DNA of 61,664 bases, taken from Paenarthrobacter nicotinovorans (GTDB lineage Bacteria > Actinomycetota > Actinomycetes > Actinomycetales > Micrococcaceae). A program made the position numbers and the translations under genes. The notes beneath the pieces were generated by a model, which did no database searches, had not been told where the DNA came from, and worked only from the letters and a program-made list of their open reading frames with translations. The DNA is taken from contig NZ_SZVS01000016.1 of assembly GCF_007670255.1 (NCBI RefSeq), positions 1 through 61,664 on the forward strand. Direction: 5' to 3'. Positions 44,839-53,568 of this stretch are shown here, one piece after another (position 1 is the first letter of the stretch; every line of letters starts with the position of its first letter).

Positions 44839-45951
44839 TTACAGGCCGGAGTAGGAGTGCAGGCCGTTGAAGAACTGGTTCACGATGGTGAAGTTGAACA
44901 CCACACACAGGTAGCCGATGATCGATAGCCAGGCTGCGCGGGTGCCGGTCCAGCCGCGGGTGGCCCGGGCGTGCAGGTAGCCGGCGTAAACGACCCAGAT
45001 CACGAAGGTCCAGACTTCCTTGGGGTCCCAGCCCCAGAACCGGCCCCAGGCCTTCTCCGCCCAGATCGCACCGAACATCAGCGTGAACGTCCAGCCAACG
45101 AACCCGAGTGCGTTGATCCGGTAAGAGAGGTTCTCCAGACTCAGGGCCGAGGGTACCAGGCGCATGAACCCAAGCTTGTCCTCGCGCCCGGCCGCGAGCG
45201 TCTTTTGCCGGCGTGACTGCACCAGCTGCAGCGCCGACATGGCAAACGTCAGGGTGAACAGGGCCGAGGACAATACGGCGATGGAGACATGGATAATCAG
45301 CCAGTAGCTCTGCAGCGCCGGCACGAGGTGGCCCACGGGTGTCCAGTACGCCACGGACGCGGCCACCAGCATGATGATCACCAGGCCCACGACGAAGGTC
45401 CCGAGGAAGCGCAGGTCGCGGCGGATCAGCACCAACAGGAAGACGATCGCGGCGACGAAGGCACCGGTGGTGAGGAATTCGTACATGTTGCCCCATGGCA
45501 CCCGGCCCGCCCCCAGCGCGCGGGTCACTACGCCGGCGCCGTGGATCAGCGCACCGAGGACCGTGAGGGCCACCGCCACACGGGCCGGGACCCGCCGCCC
45601 GGGGACGTAGCGCATGCCCGCCCCGGCGGTGTCCCCGGCGCCGCCGGCCTCAGGTGCTGTTGCGCCGGCAGCCGAGGATGGGCGCTCCGCCCGGCCGGCC
45701 GGGCCGCTGACACTGGAGGCCGCCCGGTCCACGGAAGCGGCGGTGCTGATTCCGGCGCTGACCGGAATCCTGGCAGGTGCGGAGGCGTGGGTACGTGCGG
45801 CGGCTGCGGCTTTGAGGTCCACAGCGCGCAGGGCCTTGCTGCTGCGGGACAGATCCCAGGCGAAGGCGATGAACGCCACGGTGTAGGTTCCTGCGGCCAG
45901 GAGCATGAACAGCTCGCTGTACTGGCCCATGGCTTCGTTGATGACGGGCAC
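44839..45951 (-). CDS. ccsB: Cytochrome c biogenesis protein CcsB/CcsA (ResC)
   Basis: 370 residues from a GTG at 45951 (AAGGAG five bases upstream; one-base overlap with the resB stop, TAGTG). About eight membrane helices; the haem-handling motif WGRFWGWDPKE is near residue 305, as in all system II CcsA/ResC proteins. A long Ala/Pro-rich loop (about 45-115) is typical of actinobacterial forms. With ResB it exports haem and joins it to apocytochrome CxxCH. Confidence 0.93.
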   Translation of the reverse strand: MPVINEAMGQYSELFMLLAAGTYTVAFIAFAWDLSRSSKALRAVDLKAAAAARTHASAPARIPVSAGISTAASVDRAASSVSGPAGRAERPSSAAGATAPEAGGAGDTAGAGMRYVPGRRVPARVAVALTVLGALIHGAGVVTRALGAGRVPWGNMYEFLTTGAFVAAIVFLLVLIRRDLRFLGTFVVGLVIIMLVAASVAYWTPVGHLVPALQSYWLIIHVSIAVLSSALFTLTFAMSALQLVQSRRQKTLAAGREDKLGFMRLVPSALSLENLSYRINALGFVGWTFTLMFGAIWAEKAWGRFWGWDPKEVWTFVIWVVYAGYLHARATRGWTGTRAAWLSIIGYLCVVFNFTIVNQFFNGLHSYSGL

Positions 45952-47612
45952 TAGTGCTCCTTCGATGTTGGGGCAGGGACTGTCGCGGCAGTAGGGGCGG
46001 AGCCGCCCCGGGAGTCTTCGATATTCCAGCGGGCGGCAAGCCCGGCGCGGATTGCGGCGGCTTCGGCCGCGAGACGGTGGTCTTCCCCGCGTGCCAGCAG
46101 CCCGTATTCGATCATGGTGCGGCCGTCCTCATGCGCGCCGGCGCGGAGCCAGGCGCGGCGGCGGTTCACGTACAGGGAGATGATCAGCCCGGCGACGGCG
46201 ACCACGGAGAAGATCAGGACACCGTCCTGGCCCGGGACAGTGCGGATGTCCACCCCGATGTAGCGTTTGAGCCCGTCGAAGCTGATCGAACCTTTGCCCT
46301 CCGGCAGCGTGTAGCTCTGCCCGGGCCCTAGGACAATCCCACCGGCGGGAAGATCACGGCCGTTAAGTTGGGTCAGGTTCTGCACGTCCAGGTTGTAGAC
46401 GTTCTGGGGTTTGCCGGTGTCGAGCCCGAGATCACCGTAGTAGGAGTTCAGATTCAGTTGCGGGTTCAGCGGGTCCGGGTCGAAGCTGTAGGACACGCCG
46501 TCCTGGTTCTTGATGGCCGAGGGCAGGAAGAACCCGACGAAACCCAGCTGGGAGGGCGCGGCGTCCGGGGCCTTGAGGACGACGGTGGAGGTGTACACGG
46601 CGTCGTTGGGAACGGAGACGACAGGGCCGCTGAATGCGGTGTTCCCGGCTCCGTCCTTGACGGTGACGACGGGTGCGTAACCGTTGCCGACAAGGAAAAT
46701 GCCGGTTCCGCCGAAGTAGACCGGTTCGTTGACTTTCAGGACCTGCTGTTGCGGGGGAGCGTCCGGGCCGTTCCGGGTCGTCACGGCCGCTTGGAAGTCG
46801 ATGGGCTGGCCGAACTGCCGGGTGGATTCTCGGTCAAAACGGACGTCAAACTTGTCCAGCGTGACGGCGAACGGATCCAGCCAGGCGGACTGGAAGTTGG
46901 TCCCGGGTGTGAAGTTGTCGTAGCCGACAAGGGTGTTGACGAACGTGTCGCCTTCGATGATGATCTTTTGGCCCCGGTAGCCGAACAACCCCCCAACGGC
47001 CACGCTGACCAGCACTCCGATCAGGGCGGTGTGGAAGACGAGGTTGCCGACTTCGCGCAGCAATCCCCGTTCGGCGCCCAGCGAGGGCATCGCGCCGTCG
47101 GCGTCCCGGATATCGACCCGGTACCCGCGTTTTTTTAGTATCGCCGCGGCGTCCCGGACGGCGTCACCCGGGGCAACAGCGGCGTCCGCCGGGAGCGCGA
47201 ACGTGCCATATTCAGGCAGACGGGACAGCCGCCGGGGAGTGCGGGGCGGCGCGGAGCGCACGGCTTTCCAGTGTGCGCGGGCCCTGGGGATCACACAGCC
47301 GATGAGGGAGACGAACAACAGGATGTAGATAGCCGAGAACCACGCCGAGGAATAGACATCGAAGAGCTGGAGCGCGTCGAGGATTTTTCCGTACTCCGGG
47401 CGGTCCTTGATGTACTGGGTGACCACGGCAGGGTTTGCCGGGCGCTGGGGAAACAACGAACCGGGCACCGCGACCACGGCCAGCAGCAGCAGCAAAAAGA
47501 TTGCTGTCCGCATGCTCGTCAACTGGGTCCAGGCCCAGCGCAGCATCCCTGCGGGACCGAGCGGCGGGGGAACCGGCGGCGCTGCAGCGTCCGGCACGTC
47601 AGGTAGGGACAT
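45951..47612 (-). CDS. resB: Cytochrome c biogenesis protein ResB
   Basis: 553 residues from the ATG at 47612, which has GGAAGG upstream; the frame is open for 14 more codons. Three N-terminal membrane helices (around SMRTAIFLLLLLAVVAVPGSL and AWFSAIYILLFVSLIGC) come first, then a helix near 190 and a large extracytoplasmic domain (about 220-500) closed by a last helix. This is the ResB/Ccs1 layout. It is coupled to ccsB. Together with CcdA and TlpA the island holds a full system II set, but no cytochrome c gene is in the window. Confidence 0.93.
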   Translation of the reverse strand: MSLPDVPDAAAPPVPPPLGPAGMLRWAWTQLTSMRTAIFLLLLLAVVAVPGSLFPQRPANPAVVTQYIKDRPEYGKILDALQLFDVYSSAWFSAIYILLFVSLIGCVIPRARAHWKAVRSAPPRTPRRLSRLPEYGTFALPADAAVAPGDAVRDAAAILKKRGYRVDIRDADGAMPSLGAERGLLREVGNLVFHTALIGVLVSVAVGGLFGYRGQKIIIEGDTFVNTLVGYDNFTPGTNFQSAWLDPFAVTLDKFDVRFDRESTRQFGQPIDFQAAVTTRNGPDAPPQQQVLKVNEPVYFGGTGIFLVGNGYAPVVTVKDGAGNTAFSGPVVSVPNDAVYTSTVVLKAPDAAPSQLGFVGFFLPSAIKNQDGVSYSFDPDPLNPQLNLNSYYGDLGLDTGKPQNVYNLDVQNLTQLNGRDLPAGGIVLGPGQSYTLPEGKGSISFDGLKRYIGVDIRTVPGQDGVLIFSVVAVAGLIISLYVNRRRAWLRAGAHEDGRTMIEYGLLARGEDHRLAAEAAAIRAGLAARWNIEDSRGGSAPTAATVPAPTSKEH

Positions 47613-47905
47613 CGTTGCCTTCCAAGTTCGGATCATCAAACGGTGAGGATGCAAAACCGCATTTCTACCTTATGTAGAATTTTCGCTGGTGGGCGCCTCA
47701 GGCTCCCCTTCACCAACCACTACACATCCTGATAATATCGTTTAAAGACGATTGAACCGATTCCGGTGAACCTGAGCCCGAGGCCCTGTGTGAAACGGGG
47801 CGGGCTGGGGCTGGTTCGGCAGGTACGGGCCCGCGGCGTGGCCTTACCCCGCCCGGGACGCGGCGAGCTTGAACGATCCGGACCGACGAACGAGGAAGTC
47901 ATTCT
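47613..47905. promoter_or_regulatory. Divergent promoter region of resB-ccsB and tlpA
   Basis: No gene is visible. Two small dyads may be operators: TCTAC-CTTAT-GTAGA near 47667-47681 and ATCGT-TTAAAG-ACGAT near 47737-47752. The AT-rich middle (about 47715-47755) suits promoters for both directions. Confidence 0.45.
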
Positions 47906-48517
47906 ATGAACACCCCATCAGCCGGCGTCGGTCCGGCCCGGCGCAGCATTCTCACTGGCTTGGCTGTGGTGGCCTCCGCAGCCTTGGCCGCGTGCGCAGG
48001 ACCGGACACCCTCGCCCAGCAGGCTGCAGCGGGAGATAACAAAAACTACGTTGCGGGGGACGGATCGGTGCAGGAGTATGGCAGAGAATCACGCGGTGCC
48101 CCGGTGTCCCTGGACGCCAATCTCTACGACGGCACCCCCGTCAGCTCCAGTGACTGGTCCGGCTCGGTCGCGGTCCTGAATTTCTGGTACGCAGCCTGTG
48201 CCCCGTGCCGCGTGGAGGCCCCGCATCTGGAATCGCTGTACCAGGAGTTCTCCCCGCAGGGAGTGAAGTTCCTCGGGATTAACGTCCGGGATGAGAAGCC
48301 GACGGCGGAAGCCTTTGAGCGGACCTTCGGCGTGACGTATCCGAGCGTGCAGGACAAGGACGGGAAGGTGCTGCTCGCCATGAGCCGTTTCGTCCCGCCC
48401 CAGGCGGTACCGACCACCCTTGTCCTGGACAAGGAGGGGCGGGTTGCGGCGAGGATTCTGGGTGGTCTCGACAAAAGCACGCTGAAAGCCCTGATCACTT
48501 CCGCACTCGAGGCCTAG
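47906..48517 (+). CDS. TlpA/ResA-like thiol-disulfide lipoprotein
   Basis: 203 residues. A twin-Arg-like n-region (ARRSILTGLA) and lipobox LAAC (Cys30), then a thioredoxin fold with active site C98-A-P-C101 and the cis-Pro loop AVPTTLVLD. Proteins of this group reduce apocytochrome cysteines for haem attachment using electrons from CcdA, which is encoded 5 kb away in this island. Ribosome site GAGGAAG. It diverges from resB-ccsB. Confidence 0.9.
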   Translation: MNTPSAGVGPARRSILTGLAVVASAALAACAGPDTLAQQAAAGDNKNYVAGDGSVQEYGRESRGAPVSLDANLYDGTPVSSSDWSGSVAVLNFWYAACAPCRVEAPHLESLYQEFSPQGVKFLGINVRDEKPTAEAFERTFGVTYPSVQDKDGKVLLAMSRFVPPQAVPTTLVLDKEGRVAARILGGLDKSTLKALITSALEA

Positions 48518-48608
48518 GAAAAGCCGGGCTGGGTGGGTTCCTGGACTCTCCGTCCGACCGCGAAGAACTCCGGCCATGCCGGAGCGGAATGAGAGGAAGT
48601 TGACCGGC

Positions 48609-49847
48609 ATGACAGTGAAGTTGCCTGAGGGTTCTTTGGCTCTTCTGCGTGAGGGATACACGTTCATTTCGAGCCGGTGCGACCGGTTCGGCGTCGATGC
48701 GTTCCGAACGCGGCTGATGCTGCGCCCGGTGATTTGCCTCCGCGGTGCGGAGGCGGCCGAGTTCTTCTATGGTGGTGGCCGGTTCGGCCGGGAAGGGGCC
48801 ATGCCCCGCTCCGCCCAGCACCTGCTGCAGGACGCCGGCAGCGTGCAGTCCCTGGAAGGGGCCGCCCACCGGCACCGGAAACAGCTGTTCCTTGACCTGA
48901 TGAACAAGGAATCGGTGGACCGTCTCGGGCAAGCCTTCGACACCGAATGGCAGGCGGCGGTGGAGCGGTGGCGGGGCAAGGGTGCGGTGGTACTCCATGA
49001 GGAGCTGCCCCGGATCCTCACCGCGGTTGCCTGTGAATGGGCCGGAGTTCCGGCAGGCCAGGCCGCAGTGGGCCACCGCGCCCGGGAACTGAGCCTGATG
49101 ATCGAAAAGTCCGGCGCCCTGGGACCGGGGAACTGGTATGCGCGGTGGCGCCGCCGCGGAACCGAAAAATGGGCCGCCGACTGCCTTGACAGCATCCGCC
49201 GGTCCGGCCCGGACGCGACCAGGGATACCCCTGCCGCTGCGATCGCCTTCCACACTGACGAACACGGCAACGCCCTTCCGGTTGACACTGCGGCGGCTGA
49301 ACTTCTCAATCTGCTCCGGCCCATCGTGGCTGTCGGCCGCTTCATGGTTTTTGCAGCCGTGGCACTGCAGCAGTACCCGGAATGGAAGGACATCCTGCAC
49401 GCAGGCCAGGACGCGGACCTGGACTGTTTCGCACAGGAAGTCCGCCGGTATTACCCGTTCTTCCCCTTTGTCGGCGGCACAGCCCGGGAAGCGCTGGAAT
49501 GGAAGGGCCAGACTTTCAAAAAGGGTCAATGGGTGCTGCTGGATCTGTACGGCACGAACCATGACGCCCGCATCTGGAAGGATCCGGAGAGCTTCGACCC
49601 TGTCCGGTTCCGCTCCTGGCTGCCGGACCCCCACACCCTTGTTGCGCAGGGCGCCGGCGACCCTGCCGCCGGGCACCGCTGTCCCGGCGAGGACATCACC
49701 GTGGACCTGATCCGACGGGCCATCAGGGCGCTGGCTGCGGAGACCCGGATGTCAGTACCTGCCCAGGACCTGAGCATCGACCTCACCCGGATGCCCGCGC
49801 TGCCCCGCAGCGGTTTCGTCCTCTCCGGGCGCCCGGGACCGCACTGA
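48609..49847 (+). CDS. CYP152-like cytochrome P450 peroxygenase
   Basis: 412 residues from the ATG at 48609 (GAGAGGAAG upstream; an ATG 33 bp earlier has none). Haem-binding GHRCPGE with Cys358 and the I-helix pair R237-P238 in LLRPIVAVGRF match the CYP152 family, where Arg-Pro replaces the usual acid-alcohol pair and the fatty-acid carboxylate helps H2O2 activate haem. It would hydroxylate (or decarboxylate) fatty acids with H2O2 and needs no reductase; none is encoded nearby. Its place between TlpA and the Cd regulator is unexpected; a membrane-lipid or peroxide-related role under metal stress is a guess. Confidence 0.85.
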   Translation: MTVKLPEGSLALLREGYTFISSRCDRFGVDAFRTRLMLRPVICLRGAEAAEFFYGGGRFGREGAMPRSAQHLLQDAGSVQSLEGAAHRHRKQLFLDLMNKESVDRLGQAFDTEWQAAVERWRGKGAVVLHEELPRILTAVACEWAGVPAGQAAVGHRARELSLMIEKSGALGPGNWYARWRRRGTEKWAADCLDSIRRSGPDATRDTPAAAIAFHTDEHGNALPVDTAAAELLNLLRPIVAVGRFMVFAAVALQQYPEWKDILHAGQDADLDCFAQEVRRYYPFFPFVGGTAREALEWKGQTFKKGQWVLLDLYGTNHDARIWKDPESFDPVRFRSWLPDPHTLVAQGAGDPAAGHRCPGEDITVDLIRRAIRALAAETRMSVPAQDLSIDLTRMPALPRSGFVLSGRPGPH

Positions 49848-49913
49848 CGCCTGCTCCGACACGGCACCGGGGGGACCGTTCGAACGCTGCAGAAGAGAGG
49901 CAGCGGTTGGCAC

Positions 49914-49933
49914 ATATCCGCACTTTTGGATAT
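49914..49933. promoter_or_regulatory. Operator candidate of the CmtR-like repressor
   Basis: A 6-bp dyad, ATATCC (49914-49919) and GGATAT (49928-49933), extended by near matches, lies ten bases before the ATG of the ArsR-type gene. AT-rich dyads at this place are typical of ArsR/SmtB operators. Confidence 0.5.
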
Positions 49934-49942
49934 CATCGCTAT

Positions 49943-50317
49943 ATGACGATCGATACGAAGGGTGGCACCCGGTTGGAACCGGCCGCCGCATTGTTCCATT
50001 CCCTGGCCGACCCGGCCCGGCTTGCCATCGTGAAGCGCATCGCCCAGGGCGAGGCCCGGGTTGGAGACCTCACCCAGGTACTGGGTCTGGCGCAGTCCAC
50101 GGTCTCCGCGCATGTGGCGTGTCTGCGGGACTGCGGTCTGGTGACTGGGCGGGTCGAGGGTCGAAAGGTGTTCTATTCCCTGACCCGTCCTGAACTGATC
50201 GATGTTCTGGCGCAGGCCGAAATTCTTCTGGCTGCCACGGGCAATGCCGTGAGCCTGTGCCCGGTCTACGGTGACGCTTCCTGCGATGCCGCGACCATCG
50301 AAGAGGAGGAACTGTGA
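49943..50317 (+). CDS. cmtR: ArsR/SmtB-family metal sensor, CmtR-like
   Basis: 124 residues from the ATG at 49943; a TTG at 49907 with AGAGAGG upstream would add 12 residues and place the operator inside the gene. The winged HTH contains GDLTQVLGLAQSTVSAHVACLRDCG. Cys60 and Cys64 (ACLRDC) and Cys106 match the three Cd/Pb ligands known from mycobacterial CmtR (C57, C61, C102); Cys114 is extra. It should repress this operon and let go on binding Cd or Pb. The stop overlaps the GTG of the ATPase gene. Confidence 0.88.
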   Translation: MTIDTKGGTRLEPAAALFHSLADPARLAIVKRIAQGEARVGDLTQVLGLAQSTVSAHVACLRDCGLVTGRVEGRKVFYSLTRPELIDVLAQAEILLAATGNAVSLCPVYGDASCDAATIEEEEL

Positions 50318-52266
50318 GCGACGCGTGTGGATGCGGCGATGACAAGCCGGCAACAGAAGAAGGCGAGGAAGAAGCCGGGGGCTTCTGGCAGGTGACCGAG
50401 GTCCGCGCGGCCGCGGTTTCCGGCGCTCTGCTGCTGGTGGCATGGATTGCATCGCTGCTGCACGCGCCCGTGTGGGTCACCCTGCCGCTGGAGGCTGCGG
50501 CGCTGCTGGTCGCGGCGTGGACGTTCGTTCCCTCCACCCTGCGCCGGCTCGCCAAGGGCAAGATCGGTGTGGGCACGCTGATGACGATCGCCGCGGTCGG
50601 GGCGGTCATCCTGGGCCAGATCGAGGAAGCGGCGATGCTGGCCTTCCTGTATGCCATCTCCGAAGGGCTGGAGGAATACTCGGTCGCCCGGACCCGGCGC
50701 GGGCTGCGGGCGTTGCTGGATCTGGTCCCTTCCGAGGCCAGGGTGCTGCGCAACGGAACCGAAGTTACCGTTTCCCCGTCCGAGCTGGTGCTGGGTGAGA
50801 CCATGGTCGTGCGCCCGGGCGAGCGTCTGGCCACCGACGGACGTGTCCTGACCGGGCGCACCTCCCTGGACACCTCGGCCCTGACCGGCGAATCAGTCCC
50901 GGTCGAGGCCGGGCCGGGAAGCGCCGTGTTCGCAGGATCCATCAACGGCACGGGCCCGCTGGAGGTCGAGGTCACCAGCACCGCGGAGAACAACTCCCTG
51001 GCCCGGATCGTGCATATTGTTGAGGCCGAGCAGTCCCGTAAGGGCCCTGGCCAGCGCCTGGCCGACTCCATCGCCAAAAAGCTTGTCCCGGGCATCCTGA
51101 TCGCCGCGGCGCTCATAGCCGTCTTCGGTTTCATCGTGGGCGAACCGGTCCTGTGGATCGAACGTGCCCTGGTGGTTCTGGTGGCAGCCTCACCGTGTGC
51201 CCTTGCCATCTCCGTGCCCGTGACCGTGGTCGCCGCTGTTGGCGCTGCCAGCCGGATGGGTGTCCTGATCAAGGGCGGCGGTGCCCTGGAAACCCTCGGC
51301 AGGATCCGCACCATTGCCCTGGACAAGACCGGGACCCTGACCCGCAACAAGCCCGCCGTCATCGAAGTCGCCGCCACCGCCTCCTCCACCCGGGAGCGGG
51401 TGCTGGCCGTCGCCGCCGGCCTTGAGGAACGCAGCGAACACCCGCTCGCCCGGGCCATCCTCGCCGCCACCACGGACCGGGCCGTCGTCACCGGCCTCGA
51501 CACGGTTCCGGGGGCCGGGCTTGAAGGAAGCATCGACGGGCACAGTGCCCGGCTCGGCCGGCCCGGATGGATCGCCCCCGGCGAGTTGAAGGAAACCGTC
51601 CGGCGGATGCAGGCCGGCGGTGCGACCGCGGTCCTGGTTGAGGAGCGCTCTGTCCTTATTGGTGCCATCGCGGTCCGGGACGAATTGCGTCCCGAGGCTC
51701 AGGCAGTCATTGAACGGCTGAACCGTGCCGGTTACACCACCGCCATGCTCACCGGGGACAACCGGCTCACCGCCGAGGCCCTGGGCAAGGCAGCGGGCAT
51801 CACCGAAGTCCATGCCGACCTGCGCCCTGAAGACAAGGCGGAGATCATCCGCACCCTGAAAGGGCGGCAGCCGACCGCCATGGTCGGTGACGGCGTGAAC
51901 GACGCCCCGGCCCTCGCGACGGCCGACACAGGCATCGCGATGGGCGCGATGGGCACCGATGTGGCCATCGAAACCGCGGACGTCGCCCTGATGGGCGAGG
52001 ACCTGCACCACCTGCCCCAGGTCCTGGAACACTCCCGCCGCACCCGGCGCATCATGTTCCAGAACGTGGGACTGTCCCTTGCCCTGATCGCGGTGCTGAT
52101 CCCGCTGGCGCTGTTCGGCGTTCTAGGCTTGGCGGCTGTCGTCCTGATCCACGAACTGGCCGAAATCGTTGTCATCGCCAACGGTGTCCGCGCCGGCAAG
52201 GTGACCAAGTACGGCACGATCCCGGTCGCCCGGGACACCGTCCCCAGCCTGGAAACGGCCCGGTGA
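50314..52266 (+). CDS. cadA: P1B-type heavy-metal-exporting ATPase
   Basis: 650 residues from a GTG (GTGA overlap with cmtR). A short Cys-rich start (CGCGDD) stands in for an HMA domain. Actuator TGES (191-194), phosphorylation DKTGT (Asp337) and hinge GDGVND (from 525) are intact. The membrane metal site reads S293-P-C, not CPC, and the last helices hold HELAEIVV. SPC is the mark of the P1B-4 subgroup (Co, Fe(II), Zn), whereas Cd/Zn/Pb pumps of P1B-2 mostly have CPC. So cadA is a convenient name, but the metal is uncertain. Its regulator points to Cd/Pb. Confidence 0.88.
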   Translation: MSDACGCGDDKPATEEGEEEAGGFWQVTEVRAAAVSGALLLVAWIASLLHAPVWVTLPLEAAALLVAAWTFVPSTLRRLAKGKIGVGTLMTIAAVGAVILGQIEEAAMLAFLYAISEGLEEYSVARTRRGLRALLDLVPSEARVLRNGTEVTVSPSELVLGETMVVRPGERLATDGRVLTGRTSLDTSALTGESVPVEAGPGSAVFAGSINGTGPLEVEVTSTAENNSLARIVHIVEAEQSRKGPGQRLADSIAKKLVPGILIAAALIAVFGFIVGEPVLWIERALVVLVAASPCALAISVPVTVVAAVGAASRMGVLIKGGGALETLGRIRTIALDKTGTLTRNKPAVIEVAATASSTRERVLAVAAGLEERSEHPLARAILAATTDRAVVTGLDTVPGAGLEGSIDGHSARLGRPGWIAPGELKETVRRMQAGGATAVLVEERSVLIGAIAVRDELRPEAQAVIERLNRAGYTTAMLTGDNRLTAEALGKAAGITEVHADLRPEDKAEIIRTLKGRQPTAMVGDGVNDAPALATADTGIAMGAMGTDVAIETADVALMGEDLHHLPQVLEHSRRTRRIMFQNVGLSLALIAVLIPLALFGVLGLAAVVLIHELAEIVVIANGVRAGKVTKYGTIPVARDTVPSLETAR

Positions 52267-52772
52267 GCACCCCGACACCGGTCCGGGACAGCGCCCGGTC
52301 CCGGCCGTGGATGCGGCGGGGCGGGCTGCTGGCCGGCGCGCTCCTGCTGGCAGGAGCGGACTTGATCATCAAGGCACAGGCGGAAGCGAACCTCTCCGGC
52401 GGAGAGGTGATCGAGGCCCCGCTGCTGACGATCAAGCTCCTGTACAACACAGGGGTTGCCTTCAGCCTCGGCGCCTCCCTGCCCACGGCAGTTGTCGTGG
52501 CCGGAACCGGGGTCATCGTCGCCGCGTTGCTGTCCTGGCTGACGGTCAGCGCCCCGAAGATGTCCGCGACTTCCTTCACGGGCGGGATCCTTGTTGCGGG
52601 CGGCGCCCTCGGGAACTTCATTGACCGGCTCGACGGGCGCGGGGTCGTGGACTATCTGCACAGCGGATGGTTCCCGACGTTCAACCTCGCCGACGTCTTC
52701 GTCACCGTGGGAGTCGCCGTCCTGGTGCTGGGAATGTTGCTTCCAGGTAAGGGGCAGGAGAAGGAGGCGTGA
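52263..52772 (+). CDS. lspA: Signal peptidase II (lipoprotein signal peptidase)
   Basis: 169 residues from a GTG at 52263 (GTGA overlap with the ATPase gene). Four membrane helices; the catalytic aspartates lie in GRGVVDYL and FNLADVFV, after the conserved GNFIDRL. NTGVAFSL, usual in LspA, is present. It removes signal peptides from Lgt-modified lipoproteins. In-operon lspA genes also occur in other Gram-positive cadmium and mycobacterial plasmid islands, where the link to metal export is unclear. Confidence 0.92.
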   Translation: MSTPTPVRDSARSRPWMRRGGLLAGALLLAGADLIIKAQAEANLSGGEVIEAPLLTIKLLYNTGVAFSLGASLPTAVVVAGTGVIVAALLSWLTVSAPKMSATSFTGGILVAGGALGNFIDRLDGRGVVDYLHSGWFPTFNLADVFVTVGVAVLVLGMLLPGKGQEKEA

Positions 52773-53518
52773 ATCTGGGCGGATTCTTCGCCGAGGCCGT
52801 GCAGTCCGGAGCCCTGCTCCTGGCGGTGCCCCTGGCCGTTATTGCCGGTCTGGTCTCGTTCATCTCACCCTGTGTCCTTCCTCTGCTCCCGGGCTATCTG
52901 GGCTATGTCTCCGGTCTCGCCGGAACCGATGAGAAAGCCGCACGCCGGCGGACCACCGCCGGCGTGGGGCTGTTCATCCTCGGATTCGCCGCGGTCTTCA
53001 CCCTGTACGGTGCCGCGTTCGGGACCATCGGGCTCTGGCTCGTGAGCTGGAGCGACCTGATCACCCGCATCCTGGGCGTGGTCGTCATCCTGATGGGCGT
53101 GGCCCTGTCCGGGAAAATCCCGTTCCTGCAGAGCACGGCGAAACTGTCCTGGAAACCGAACAGCGGCCTGGCCGGAGCCCCGCTGCTGGGCATCGGCTTC
53201 GGGCTTGGCTGGACCCCTTGCATCGGCCCGACCCTCAGCGCTGTCCTGGCCCTGAGCACCACCACCGGATCGGCCTGGCGCGGGGCTCTGCTGGGCTTCG
53301 CATACTGCATCGGCTTGGGCATCCCCTTTCTTCTGGTCGCCCGGGGTTTTGGCTGGGTCACCGGCACCCTGGGGTTCGTCCGCCGAAACATCAGAGCTTT
53401 CAATCTCGCAGGAGCAGCCACCCTTGTCCTGGTCGGGATTCTGATGGTCTCCGGTGTCTGGACCACCTGGATCCTGAGCCTGCAGAACCTGATCGGAACC
53501 TTCACCACACCCATCTGA
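52769..53518 (+). CDS. ccdA: CcdA/DsbD-type transmembrane thiol transporter
   Basis: 249 residues from a GTG (GTGA overlap with lspA). Six membrane helices with the paired redox Cys in FISPCVLPLLPGYLGYVSG and LGWTPCIGPTLS. It carries electrons from cytoplasmic thioredoxin to TlpA/ResA-type proteins outside. It completes, with resB, ccsB and tlpA, a system II cytochrome c maturation set. Confidence 0.92.
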   Translation: MNLGGFFAEAVQSGALLLAVPLAVIAGLVSFISPCVLPLLPGYLGYVSGLAGTDEKAARRRTTAGVGLFILGFAAVFTLYGAAFGTIGLWLVSWSDLITRILGVVVILMGVALSGKIPFLQSTAKLSWKPNSGLAGAPLLGIGFGLGWTPCIGPTLSAVLALSTTTGSAWRGALLGFAYCIGLGIPFLLVARGFGWVTGTLGFVRRNIRAFNLAGAATLVLVGILMVSGVWTTWILSLQNLIGTFTTPI

Positions 53519-53568
53519 TCAACGAATCGCGCCTACGGACCGCCGCTACCGACTGAGAGGTACACGAC

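Noticed and set aside
44681..45496. Minus-strand frame of 271 codons over the end of ccsB
   Set aside because: It reads the ccsB region in another frame and is Arg/Pro/His-rich. The overlapping ccsB frame has the WGWDPKE motif and membrane helices.
50070..51668. Minus-strand open frame of 532 codons
   Set aside because: Antisense to the metal ATPase gene, very rich in Ser, Arg, Thr and Pro: a typical shadow of a GC-rich gene.
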